From contig JAUQQA010000020.1 of assembly GCA_030550095.1 (NCBI GenBank), forward strand, positions 1 through 42,845: a stretch of DNA of 42,845 bases. Reading direction: 5' to 3'. Position 1 is the first letter of the stretch. Each line of letters begins with the position of its first letter. The notes below the pieces were generated by a model. The model was not told the origin of the DNA. It searched no databases and saw only the letters and a program-made list of their open reading frames with translations. Positions 24,403 to 32,306 of the stretch are shown here, one piece after another. The translations under genes were made by a program, and so were the position numbers. Source of the DNA: Chloroflexota bacterium (GTDB taxonomy: Bacteria; Chloroflexota; Anaerolineae; J036; Brachytrichaceae).

Positions 24403-25286
24403 GGCGCCGTCTGCGCCAGCAGGCGCACCAGCTTCGCCTCCATCTCGCTCCACCCCACTGGTGAAAGCCCAAACTTGTATCGCATTGCCTCGGCGTCCAG
24501 CTCGCCTGCGCGGTAATCGCGCACGGCGCACGTCCAGCGCAGCATCTCGAAGGTGAGCGAATCCAAGCCTGCTGGCGGCGCAATGCGGCGGTTGAAGATG
24601 TACTCCAAGTTACGCCCCGTACAGGTGAACAGCCGCACTTTTGGCTGCGTGCGCGTGATGTGCAGTTCGAGCGCCTGCGCGCATCCCCGCGAGATCGGCA
24701 ACGAGCGTTCTTTGAACTTCAGGCGCTGCTCGGCGTAACGCACATGCACCAGGCGCTCTCCAAGATCCACATCGTCCAGCGTGAGGCGCAAGCACTCGCT
24801 CTTTTTCATGCCCGTCTCGAGGATCAGGGCGATGATCGCCAGCGGGCGCGTATCGGGCTTGGGCGCACGCGCCAGCGCCTCGGCGGCGCGCATCACCGCC
24901 TCGACTTGCGCGTCGGTGAGGTAAGCTGGCAACGGCTCTGGCGCAGGACGATAGGGGATGCCATCGGCGGGGTCTTGGGTGATGTAGCCCGATTCGCGCA
25001 GCCAGCGAAAAAACACCTTGATCGAGGTCAAGCGGCGTTCCAACGACTTAGGGCTGTTGGCACCTGGGCGATTTTCTTCGTGCTGCAAGAAGGCGCGAAT
25101 GTGCTCCGTGCGCAAATCGGCAACGCGCCAACGCGCCGTCGCTGAGGTGTCCTCGCGCGTGATGAAACGCACGAACAAGTTGAGGTCACCCCAGAACGCT
25201 TTGCGGGTGTTCTCGCTGATCGGACGCCGCTTTAGGTGAAGCGCATAGCGCGCCAACGCTTCATCGAGGCGCAACACCTCAGCCAT
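24375..25286 (-). CDS. Tyrosine-recombinase-fold protein lacking catalytic residues
   Basis: The 303-residue protein has both parts of the XerC/XerD fold. The N-terminal SAM-like core-binding domain (about 5-105) includes NTRKAFWGDLNLFVRFI and SLERRLTSIKVFFRWLRESGYI. The C-terminal domain follows from about 118 (LPAYLTDAQVEAVM). The active site is degraded: the first Arg is Lys161 (ETGMKKSE), the HxxR histidine is Glu247, the next conserved His is Leu274, and the nucleophilic Tyr aligns with Glu283. Only Arg250 of the pentad remains. This suggests a DNA-binding or structural role rather than strand exchange. The start is ATG 25286, seven bases after TACACT; the longer frame starts at 25310 inside the promoter. 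Confidence 0.75.
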   Translation of the reverse strand: MAEVLRLDEALARYALHLKRRPISENTRKAFWGDLNLFVRFITREDTSATARWRVADLRTEHIRAFLQHEENRPGANSPKSLERRLTSIKVFFRWLRESGYITQDPADGIPYRPAPEPLPAYLTDAQVEAVMRAAEALARAPKPDTRPLAIIALILETGMKKSECLRLTLDDVDLGERLVHVRYAEQRLKFKERSLPISRGCAQALELHITRTQPKVRLFTCTGRNLEYIFNRRIAPPAGLDSLTFEMLRWTCAVRDYRAGELDAEAMRYKFGLSPVGWSEMEAKLVRLLAQTAPQDVRAGRA

Positions 25287-25293
25287 ACGTTTG

Positions 25294-25299
25294 AGTGTA
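25294..25299 (-). promoter_or_regulatory. -10 element TACACT of the recombinase-fold gene
   Basis: The hexamer ends seven bases before ATG 25286, and no Shine-Dalgarno sequence is present. Confidence 0.5.
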
Positions 25300-25338
25300 A
25301 TGCAAGGCAAACGATGTAACGTCCCCCGCGCGCGTTGA

Positions 25339-25377
25339 ATCCTAATATGTCGGAAATCATCAATCCCGTGTTAGGAT
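25339..25377 (+). promoter_or_regulatory. Inverted repeat overlapping the thioredoxin promoter
   Basis: ATCCTAA (25339-25345) and its perfect complement TTAGGAT (25371-25377) are separated by 25 bp, or 32 bp start to start, about three helical turns. The right arm includes an extended -10-like TAGGAT with TG at 25369-25370. The arrangement resembles a dimer-binding operator that could control trxA. Chance occurrence of a 7-bp inverted repeat in about 100 bp is possible. Confidence 0.35.
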
Positions 25378-25399
25378 CGCACACAAGGAGCGTGTTTCA

Positions 25400-25750
25400 A
25401 TGACCACCTTAACCAGCAAACCCTTCGCCGTTACGGATGCGACGTTTGCCCAAGCCGTGGAGCACGCACAGGGCTTGATCTTGGTTGACTTCTGGGCGGC
25501 GTGGTGCGCACCATGCCGCATGATCGCGCCGATCCTGGAGCAGATCGCCGCAGAGTACCCCGACCAAATCAAAGTCGCTAAGCTGGATGTGGATAGCAAC
25601 CCAGCGACCGCAATGAAGTATGGCGTGATGAGCATCCCCACGCTGATCTTGTTCAAGGACGGCCAGCCTGTGGAGCGCCTAGTGGGGTACATGCCCAAAG
25701 AACGCCTACTGATGCGTCTGCGCCCGCACTTCTCAACGCCCAAGGCATAG
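25400..25750 (+). CDS. trxA: Thioredoxin
   Basis: This 116-residue thioredoxin has the redox motif WCAPC at 35-39 within VDFWAAWCAPCRMIAP, the conserved Asp-containing strand VAKLDVDSNP and the cis-proline SIPTLILF. It reduces disulfides in cytoplasmic proteins using electrons from thioredoxin reductase. A strong AAGGAG Shine-Dalgarno lies nine bases before the ATG, in contrast to the leaderless neighbours. The OsmC gene follows after 18 bp on the same strand, suggesting a redox-stress pair. Confidence 0.95.
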   Translation: MTTLTSKPFAVTDATFAQAVEHAQGLILVDFWAAWCAPCRMIAPILEQIAAEYPDQIKVAKLDVDSNPATAMKYGVMSIPTLILFKDGQPVERLVGYMPKERLLMRLRPHFSTPKA

Positions 25751-25768
25751 GTTGGGAGGCGTGTGCGT

Positions 25769-26230
25769 ATGGCTGAGCGACATCACACGCTAGCGCGCTG
25801 GCGCGAGCGCATGACCTTCGACGCCTACACCACCACAGGACATCACCTCATCTTGGACGCCTCGCCGCCCAACGGCGATGATCGCGGTCCGCGTCCCATG
25901 GAGCTGCTGCTCACGGCGCTCTCAGGATGCACAGGCATGGATGTGCTTTCGATCCTGCAAAAGAAGCGCGAGCCTGTGGAGGCCTTCGAGGTGTATGTCG
26001 AGGGCGTGCGCGCGGAAACACACCCCAAGGTGTTTGTCGAGATCGACGTGCTGTATCGCGTGACGGGCAACGTGAAGCCAGAATCGGTGGAGCGCGCCAT
26101 TGAGCTTTCGCGCGATAAATACTGCGGTGTCAGCGCGATGCTGCACGAGATCGCGCGCATCAACTATCGCTACGAGATCCTCGCAGGCAAGGGCGAGCAA
26201 AGCGAGCCTGCGACGAACTCAGCCGCATAA
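25769..26230 (+). CDS. OsmC-family peroxidase/peroxide-protective protein
   Basis: The 153-residue protein has the OsmC fold with the two redox cysteines, Cys54 in LTALSGCTGMDV and Cys119 in RDKYCGVSAML. Such proteins reduce organic hydroperoxides with thiol or lipoyl donors. The region GDDRGPRPMELLLTALSGC matches the family core. A GGGAGG ribosome-binding site (25754-25759) is nine bases before ATG 25769, favouring it over the GTG at 25763. It lies 18 bp downstream of trxA, so thioredoxin may be its partner; this is inferred from position. Confidence 0.87.
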   Translation: MAERHHTLARWRERMTFDAYTTTGHHLILDASPPNGDDRGPRPMELLLTALSGCTGMDVLSILQKKREPVEAFEVYVEGVRAETHPKVFVEIDVLYRVTGNVKPESVERAIELSRDKYCGVSAMLHEIARINYRYEILAGKGEQSEPATNSAA

Positions 26231-26257
26231 CGCTCCTCATCGTCAGGCGCGATGCTT

Positions 26258-26283
26258 GGGGCGCAGGTTGCCCCCTGCGCCCC
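26258..26283 (+). terminator. Strong hairpin after osmC, possible terminator without T-run
   Basis: GGGGCGCAGG (26258-26267) and CCTGCGCCCC (26274-26283) form a perfect 10-bp stem with a 6-nt loop. It sits between the osmC stop and the GNAT start. No T-tract follows, so it may be a terminator of the T-poor type, a transcript-stabilising element or a bidirectional pause. Confidence 0.45.
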
Positions 26284-26326
26284 ACCCTCCATAAACACCG
26301 CTCCACTCCGCAGCTCTCTGGGCATC

Positions 26327-26833
26327 ATGTACGAGACCCTCGACGCGCTGCGCACTGTGCACTTGTGGGCGGTGCCCCCGCTCTACGACGGCGAGCTAGC
26401 GTTGGTGCTTGCTGAAACCACGCCGCTCCACGAGAGCGCTGAGCTTGCACCAACCTACCGCTTCCACATGCGCTTGCGCGAGAGCAACATCACCGTTGGC
26501 GAAATCTCCTTGCGCATCGGCAACTTGCCCAGCCTCGTCGTTTACTACGGGCACATTGGCTATCACGTCGATCCGCCGTATCGCGGGCGGCGCTTCGCTG
26601 CGCGCAGTTGCCGCCTGCTTTTCCCTTTGGCGCGCGCACACGGCTTAGACGTGCTCTGGATCACGTGCAACCCCGACAACTGGGCCTCTCGACGGACGTG
26701 CGAATTAGCGGGCGGCGTGCTGTTCGACGTTGTGGATATTCCGCCAGGGAACCCGCTCTACCGGCGCGGCGAGCGGCAGAAATGCCGCTATCGCTTCGAT
26801 TTGCGCAACATCGAGCCGTTGCATCTCGACTAA
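26327..26833 (+). CDS. GNAT-family N-acetyltransferase
   Basis: The 168-residue protein fits a GNAT subfamily with HIGYHVDPPYRGRRFAARSCRLLFPLARAHGLDVLWITCNPDNWASRRTCELAGG as its acetyl-CoA-binding core (about residues 75-130). Motif A (YRGRRFA) and the NWASRR box are intact. Substrate is unknown; it could acetylate a small amine or a protein N-terminus. The ATG at 26327 (MYETLDALRTVHLW) is chosen over an upstream in-frame ATG at 26252, because the intervening segment is the hairpin region and lacks homology. Its stop overlaps the convergent mutY gene by 4 nt. Confidence 0.82.
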   Translation: MYETLDALRTVHLWAVPPLYDGELALVLAETTPLHESAELAPTYRFHMRLRESNITVGEISLRIGNLPSLVVYYGHIGYHVDPPYRGRRFAARSCRLLFPLARAHGLDVLWITCNPDNWASRRTCELAGGVLFDVVDIPPGNPLYRRGERQKCRYRFDLRNIEPLHLD

Positions 26834-27894
26834 GCCCGCTGCATCGCGTGTTGTGCCAGCATCCACACTCGGCGATCGCTGCGCGTGAGCGCAAGGCGCG
26901 GCAGCTCCTCGAGCTGCACCCAAGCAGTTTGCGCATAACCAAGCGCTCGCTGAGGCATCACGGGCGACTCGAGACGCACTAGCCAAACCGTGCGCACCAG
27001 CCGAAAGTGTGTGAAAGCGTGCCGCGTCTTGCCAAGCATCTCGTGATGGGCAGCGCTAAGGTCTAGCCCCACACGGCGCGCAACCATCTCGACCAGCGAC
27101 TCTTGGGGCGGGTCGCGCAGCTCACTGCTGATGAACTCCCACAGGCCACCAAGCAGCCCTTCAGCAGGGCGCTTCCCCATCAACACAGCCCCATTGGCGA
27201 GGATCACAGCGGTTTGCACATGCACCTGCGGCGTTGCAGGAGTGCGCCGCGGCGCAGGAAAAGCCTCAGGGTTGCCGTTGGCGCGCGCAGCACACAGGCG
27301 ACGCAACGGACAAACGTCGCAACGCGGCGCGCGCGGGGTGCAGATCAGTGCGCCCAACTCCATCAACGCTTCGTTGAACGCGCCTGGGCGCTCGTGTGGC
27401 ACGAGCGAAGCCGCAAGCGCCCACACGTCAGCATCCTCTGCGCGCGCGAACAAGCGACACAACACGCGGCGCACGTTGCCATCCACCACAGGCACAGGCT
27501 GGTTGAAGGCAATGGAAGCGATCGCGCCAGCAGTGTAGCGCCCAACGCCGGGCAGCGCCCGCAATGCCTCCGCCGTTTGCGGCAACACGCCATTGTGGTG
27601 CTCGAGGACGTGGCGCGCGGCGCGGTGTAGGTTGCGCGCACGGCTGTAGTAGCCCAGCCCCTCCCAAAGCTTGAGCACTTCATCAAGAGACGCCTCGGCG
27701 AGCGCCTGCAACGTTGGGAAACGCGCCATCCAGCGTTCAAAGTAGGGGATCACCGTGCGCGCTTGGGTTTGCTGCAACATCACCTCGCTCACCCACACGC
27801 GATAAGGGTCGCGCGGCTCAGTGCGCCATGGCAGGTCGCGCTTGTTTGCATCGAACCAGCGCAGCAGCGCGCGCTGAATGCAACGGCAGTTCAT
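26830..27894 (-). CDS. mutY: Adenine DNA glycosylase MutY
   Basis: The 354-residue enzyme removes adenine mispaired with 8-oxoguanine. It has the HhH-GPD fold with catalytic Glu37 (SEVMLQQTQ) and Asp138 in VVDGNVRRV. The hairpin is LPGVGRYTAGAI. The iron-sulfur cluster loop has Cys185, 192, 195 and 201 (C-x6-C-x2-C-x5-C). The C-terminal NUDIX-like domain (about 225-345) recognises 8-oxoG. The ATG overlaps the photolyase stop as ATGA, so translation is coupled. Confidence 0.95.
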   Translation of the reverse strand: MNCRCIQRALLRWFDANKRDLPWRTEPRDPYRVWVSEVMLQQTQARTVIPYFERWMARFPTLQALAEASLDEVLKLWEGLGYYSRARNLHRAARHVLEHHNGVLPQTAEALRALPGVGRYTAGAIASIAFNQPVPVVDGNVRRVLCRLFARAEDADVWALAASLVPHERPGAFNEALMELGALICTPRAPRCDVCPLRRLCAARANGNPEAFPAPRRTPATPQVHVQTAVILANGAVLMGKRPAEGLLGGLWEFISSELRDPPQESLVEMVARRVGLDLSAAHHEMLGKTRHAFTHFRLVRTVWLVRLESPVMPQRALGYAQTAWVQLEELPRLALTRSDRRVWMLAQHAMQRA

Positions 27895-29462
27895 TGCTCC
27901 TCGTCTCCTTCTTCTGCGCCGAGCGCGGCTTTTGCATCTGGCGCTGTGTTAAGCCAGGGCGCGACGCCAGGCACGCGGTTGCGGAAAGCCTCCAAGCGCC
28001 CTTCGCGCTCCGCCTGCGCGAGCTGCTCGCGGATCGGCATGAGCGCCTCGATGGCAGCTTTGCGGGTTGCCTCGGCGTCCACAATCGGCATGGGGTAATC
28101 ACGACCAACGCGTATGCCATACCAGCTCTGCTCCAATGGCGTTAGGCGGTGTGGCTCAAACGCGAGCGGCGCCGGAAGCGCGCGCAGCTCGGGCACGTAT
28201 TTGTGGATGAAGCGCGCCTCAGCGTCGTGGTCGTGGCACTGTTTGAGCGGGTTGTAGGCGCGCACAAAAGGACGGCTCGGCTGCGTGATCCCCGCTTGCA
28301 TCTGCCATTGCCAATGATCAATGCACGTGTCGCCGTCCACCAAGTGCTTCATGAACCACTCAGCGCCGTGCCGCCAGTGGATCATCAAGTTGAGTGTGAG
28401 AAAAGTGGCAAGCATGGCGCGCATGCGGAAGTTGAGCCAGCCCGTCTCGCGCAGCGCACGCATCGAGGCATCAATAAGCGGGAACCCTGTGCGCCCTTCC
28501 TGCCACGCCGCGAGCAGCCTGGGATCGGCGTCCTCGTAACGTCGCAGCGCGTCGAATGGGTAATATACGTTGACGAACTCCGCCTCTGGATAGAGCGCGA
28601 ACTTCTGGATAAGGTGATCGCGCCATTGCAAGCGGCTCACCCACGCCTGTAGGCTTTTCTGCACAGCGGGTGATGCACCAAGATAGCGCTTGCGAGCGGC
28701 TTGGACGCATGTTCGCACGCTGAGGCAACCGAACTTAAGGTAGGGCGAAAGGTGGCTGGTGCCGTCGTCCTCGGCTAAGCTTGGGCTGCTGATGCAACGG
28801 CGATAAGCCGCGATGCGTTCACCAAGGAAGTAAGCGAGGCGAGCGCGCGCTGCGCTTTCGCCACCCGGCGGCAAGCGCTGACCATGCGGCGGCAAGCCGA
28901 GGTCGCGCAGTGTGGGGATGTAGTCGAAGCTGGGCACCGACGCACAACGCACGTTTTCGGGCGTCGGAATGCGCGCCGGCGGATCGTAGAGCGGCTGCTT
29001 GCTAAAGCGCGTCCATGCCGCTTGCCAGCGCGCGCGATCGTATTCGCCCTCGAGCTGCAAGTAGTAGTTGAGGAAGCCACGAAAGATCACTCCTTCGCGC
29101 GCAAAGCGCTGAGCCAGCGCGCGATCGCGCACCTGCCCGCTCCAACGCTCGATGTCGAGCGAGTAATACACGCCCTGCGCGCCAACGCACTGCACAAAGC
29201 GCGGCAACACGTCCTCGGCGCGCCCGCGCAGCAACGTGAGGTAGCTGCCGCGCGCGATCAGGCTGCGGTCGAGATCGGCGAGGCACTCCAGCAAGAACTG
29301 CACCCGCCCCGACCCCACCTCATCGTGGGCGAACTGCGTTGGATCGAGGACAAAGACGGGGATAACCTCCCCAGCGTCTTGGCAGGCGTGCACCAGCGCC
29401 GCGTGGTCATGCACGCGCAGGTCACGCCGAAACCAAACAACGAGCCGACGATAGCGGGGCAT
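27891..29462 (-). CDS. DNA photolyase / cryptochrome-family flavoprotein
   Basis: The 523-residue protein has the N-terminal photolyase antenna domain (VVWFRRDLRVHDHAALVHA) and the FAD-binding domain (GRTGFPLIDASMRALRETGWLNFRMRAMLATFL, HWQWQMQAG, AYNPLKQCHDHD). FAD absorbs blue light and donates an electron to UV-induced pyrimidine dimers. The segment VDGDTCIDHWQWQMQ differs from the GDLAANNGGWQW form of E. coli PhrB, so its class and substrate are unclear and could be cryptochrome-like. A TACAAG -10 seven bases before the ATG suggests a leaderless mRNA that continues into mutY as a DNA-repair operon. Confidence 0.88.
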   Translation of the reverse strand: MPRYRRLVVWFRRDLRVHDHAALVHACQDAGEVIPVFVLDPTQFAHDEVGSGRVQFLLECLADLDRSLIARGSYLTLLRGRAEDVLPRFVQCVGAQGVYYSLDIERWSGQVRDRALAQRFAREGVIFRGFLNYYLQLEGEYDRARWQAAWTRFSKQPLYDPPARIPTPENVRCASVPSFDYIPTLRDLGLPPHGQRLPPGGESAARARLAYFLGERIAAYRRCISSPSLAEDDGTSHLSPYLKFGCLSVRTCVQAARKRYLGASPAVQKSLQAWVSRLQWRDHLIQKFALYPEAEFVNVYYPFDALRRYEDADPRLLAAWQEGRTGFPLIDASMRALRETGWLNFRMRAMLATFLTLNLMIHWRHGAEWFMKHLVDGDTCIDHWQWQMQAGITQPSRPFVRAYNPLKQCHDHDAEARFIHKYVPELRALPAPLAFEPHRLTPLEQSWYGIRVGRDYPMPIVDAEATRKAAIEALMPIREQLAQAEREGRLEAFRNRVPGVAPWLNTAPDAKAALGAEEGDEEQ

Positions 29463-29524
29463 GGGTGCGCTTGTAGCGCGGCAAGTTTACGCACCCCAGC
29501 GACGCAAGATGAAAGTAAGCTTGC

Positions 29525-31144
29525 TCAGCGGCGATCTGCGGGCAACACCCCTGCAGGGCGCACAATCATCATGATCACCAACAAAGCGGCAAACGTGACG
29601 ATGCGGTATTCGTCCACGCCGCGCAGCACTTCGGGCAAGCCCTTGAGCGCAATCGCACCAAGCACCACGCCCGGGATGCTGCCCATCCCACCTACAATGA
29701 CCAACGCCAGTGCGTCAATGGAGACGAACAACGAGAAGTTCTCAGGAAAGATGTTAATTTGCCGTGCAGCATAGAGCTGACCAGCGAGCGCGGCAAACGT
29801 TGCGCCGATGGCAAACGCGAGCAGTTTGGCACGCACCAAGTGAATGCCCATAGCTTGTGCTGCCTCCTCATCCTCGCGCACCGCTATCCACGCTCGACCC
29901 ACACGCGAGCGCTCAAGGCGAAGCGCGATGAACGCGATCGCGCCCGAGCCGATCAAGGCAAGGATGAACATGTCGCGGGGGTTGCCTAAGTCATAGCCAA
30001 ACAGTTGGGGCGTGGCGATGTTGAGCAAGCCACGCGGGCCGTTGGTGAGATCAGCGAGGTTCACCATGAACAGGCGAATGATCTCGCCGAAGCCCAGCGT
30101 GACGATGGCGAGGTAATCGCCACGCAGACGCAACACAGGCAATCCAAGCATCACACCACCCAGCGCGCCGAGCACCATGACGGGCACCAGAGCTTGCCAA
30201 AAGCTCAAAAGCGGCTGCGTCGTGGGCAAGCCTAGTTGTGTCAACTGCTGTGAAAACCACGGCGACGAAAACGGCGCAGAGAGGAAGGCATACGCATACG
30301 CACCAACAGCGAAGAAGGCAACGTAGCCAAGGTCGAGCAAGCCAGCATAACCGACCACAATGTTCAAGCCCAACCCCATCATCACGAAGATAAACACGAT
30401 CCCCATCACCGCATTTTGGAACTGGTCCAGCACGAAGGGCAACACAGCGAGGCCCACCAGCAGCGCGCTGGCAACAAGGCGGCGCTCTAGCCCTGGCTGA
30501 GCAGCACGCAGCGCTAACATGCCGCTCCCCACTGCAAGCAAAGCAAACAGCAACCGCACCGTGCTGCGCTGCCCTGCGACCAACGGAAAACTAGCATCGC
30601 CCATTGCAATGACAAACCCGAGCGCCACAAACGGCAGCGCGATCACCAGCCATCGCCACTGCCGCGCCGCGGGGATGGGAAGCGGCGCGCGAAACAGGCG
30701 TGCCAGCATGCTGCCCCCAACGCCAGCAAGCGCAAGCCACAACGCGAGGCGCACTACCTCTATGATGCCAAGCTGGTTCCGCGTAATGACAGCAGGAGAC
30801 ACGCCTAGCCAAGCAGCAAGATTAGGCGGTGTGAGCTTGTCGAGCACTTGCTGGAGACGCACGCCGCTGCCGACAAGGACAGCAAGCCCGCCCACTAAGG
30901 CTGAAGTGAGCACACCCGCGACGGCACCAGCAAGAAACCCTTGCACAAGCAATGTCCACCCCCTGCAATCCTCGGCACGACGCAGCAACAGCCCAAGCAC
31001 CACCATCGCAAGCAAAGCAAAGATGAGAGGCGCATCATTGCCCAAACGCGCTGGCAATCCCACGAGCGTCAGGTATGCAAGCACAACGAACGCGATGACG
31101 CCGCGCCGCAGCGCGTCCCTTAGCACCGGCAACACGATGCTCAT
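29525..31144 (-). CDS. livM: Branched-chain amino acid ABC transporter permease LivM, N-terminally extended
   Basis: The 539-residue permease carries the LivM core from about residue 225 (NIVVGYAGLLDLGYVAFFAVGAYAYAFL onward, with the EAA-like loop LRGDYLAIVTLGFGEIIRLFMVN). It has eight or more membrane segments there. About 220 residues at the N-terminus contain further hydrophobic helices not found in typical 320-420 residue LivM. It forms the channel with LivH for leucine, isoleucine, valine or related substrates such as urea or amides. Its ATG overlaps the livH stop by 4 nt. The ATPases LivG/LivF are not in the window. Confidence 0.9.
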   Translation of the reverse strand: MSIVLPVLRDALRRGVIAFVVLAYLTLVGLPARLGNDAPLIFALLAMVVLGLLLRRAEDCRGWTLLVQGFLAGAVAGVLTSALVGGLAVLVGSGVRLQQVLDKLTPPNLAAWLGVSPAVITRNQLGIIEVVRLALWLALAGVGGSMLARLFRAPLPIPAARQWRWLVIALPFVALGFVIAMGDASFPLVAGQRSTVRLLFALLAVGSGMLALRAAQPGLERRLVASALLVGLAVLPFVLDQFQNAVMGIVFIFVMMGLGLNIVVGYAGLLDLGYVAFFAVGAYAYAFLSAPFSSPWFSQQLTQLGLPTTQPLLSFWQALVPVMVLGALGGVMLGLPVLRLRGDYLAIVTLGFGEIIRLFMVNLADLTNGPRGLLNIATPQLFGYDLGNPRDMFILALIGSGAIAFIALRLERSRVGRAWIAVREDEEAAQAMGIHLVRAKLLAFAIGATFAALAGQLYAARQINIFPENFSLFVSIDALALVIVGGMGSIPGVVLGAIALKGLPEVLRGVDEYRIVTFAALLVIMMIVRPAGVLPADRR

Positions 31145-32208
31145 GCGCGCTTCTCCACCTCTCCCCCACCGAGTAGCCCTGATGGTCGGAAGACCAACAC
31201 AAGCACCAGCACCGAGAAGGCGATAATGTCGCGATATTCGGCTGGGATGCCCAGCGCGCTCGGTCCCAACGACTCCGCTAACCCTAACACCAACGCCCCA
31301 ACCATCGCACCAGGGATGTTGCCGATACCGCCGAGCACAGCCGCCGTGAAGGCTTTAAGCCCCGGGATGAAGCCGCTGTTGAACTTGATCACACCATTGT
31401 GCAGACCCAGCATGACTCCAGCAGCTCCTGCAAGCGCTGAGCCCAGCAGAAACGTGAACGCGATAACCTGATTGACATCAACACCCATAAGCGCAGCAGC
31501 TTCTTTATCCGCAGCGACAGCGCGCATCGCGCGCCCTAGCTTGGTGCGCTGCACAATGACGAACAAACTGCCCATGAGCAACAGCGATGTGACAAAGATG
31601 ATCAACCCAGTGAGAGGAATAAACACCACGCCCAAGCGTATGCCGTCTGCGATTAGCGGCGGGCGCTGGTAAACCATGGGGCGAACGCCAAAGATGAGCA
31701 GCACGGAGTACTGCATGAACAACGAGGCGCCAATTGCGCTGATCAGCGGCGCTAGGCGCGGTGCATTGCGCAGGGGGCGATAGGCAACGCGCTCCAACGT
31801 GACGCCAGTCAACGCAGCCACACCCATGCCGAAGCTCAGCACTAGCAACAACCCCAGCGCTGCTGCCAGCGACGATCCACCCAGCAAGCCCAACGCCGCA
31901 GCAAGTTGCAAGCCAAAGAAGCCCGCCACGCCGCCGATCATCATCACCTCGCCATGGGCAAAATTGATCATCAGCAGGATGCCATACACCAGCGTGTAGC
32001 CGAGCGCCACAAGGGCATACACTCCACCGAGCACAAGCCCGTTGACGGTCTGCGCTGCCCAGAAGCTCAGCGGGTAGCTCTCTGCGGCGCTTACGCTGAT
32101 CGCACGCACGAGCGCTGCCGCAATCAACGCTGCGCCTAACACACGCTTAGCAAGTCGCAAAGGCTTTCCTTGCTGCTGTGCAGCAGAAGCACGAATCAGC
32201 GTTGTCAC
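31141..32208 (-). CDS. livH: Branched-chain amino acid ABC transporter permease LivH
   Basis: The 355-residue permease has about eight transmembrane helices and the LivH signature GLVLGGVYALVALGYTLVYGILLMINFAHGEVMMIGG near residues 58-92. The coupling helix contact SAIGASLFMQY and the LRAVAADKEAAALMGVDV-type cytoplasmic loop (about residue 238) are present. It starts with GTG 32208, seven bases after GAGG. It lies 98 bp downstream of livJ, and that spacer shows no gene or obvious terminator. Confidence 0.92.
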   Translation of the reverse strand: MTTLIRASAAQQQGKPLRLAKRVLGAALIAAALVRAISVSAAESYPLSFWAAQTVNGLVLGGVYALVALGYTLVYGILLMINFAHGEVMMIGGVAGFFGLQLAAALGLLGGSSLAAALGLLLVLSFGMGVAALTGVTLERVAYRPLRNAPRLAPLISAIGASLFMQYSVLLIFGVRPMVYQRPPLIADGIRLGVVFIPLTGLIIFVTSLLLMGSLFVIVQRTKLGRAMRAVAADKEAAALMGVDVNQVIAFTFLLGSALAGAAGVMLGLHNGVIKFNSGFIPGLKAFTAAVLGGIGNIPGAMVGALVLGLAESLGPSALGIPAEYRDIIAFSVLVLVLVFRPSGLLGGGEVEKRA

Positions 32209-32306
32209 TGCACGACCTCACAAAGAGGCGGCGCAGCGCTGGCTCCTTTTCAAGCTGTGAGCACTCTAAACGCTGCACCGCCACGCGCGCTTTCACCCAG
32301 GGTTGC

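Noticed and set aside
24375-25286. Prophage or integrative element around the recombinase-fold gene
   Set aside because: No phage genes, attachment repeats or tRNA target nearby, neighbours are housekeeping genes, and the active site is lost.
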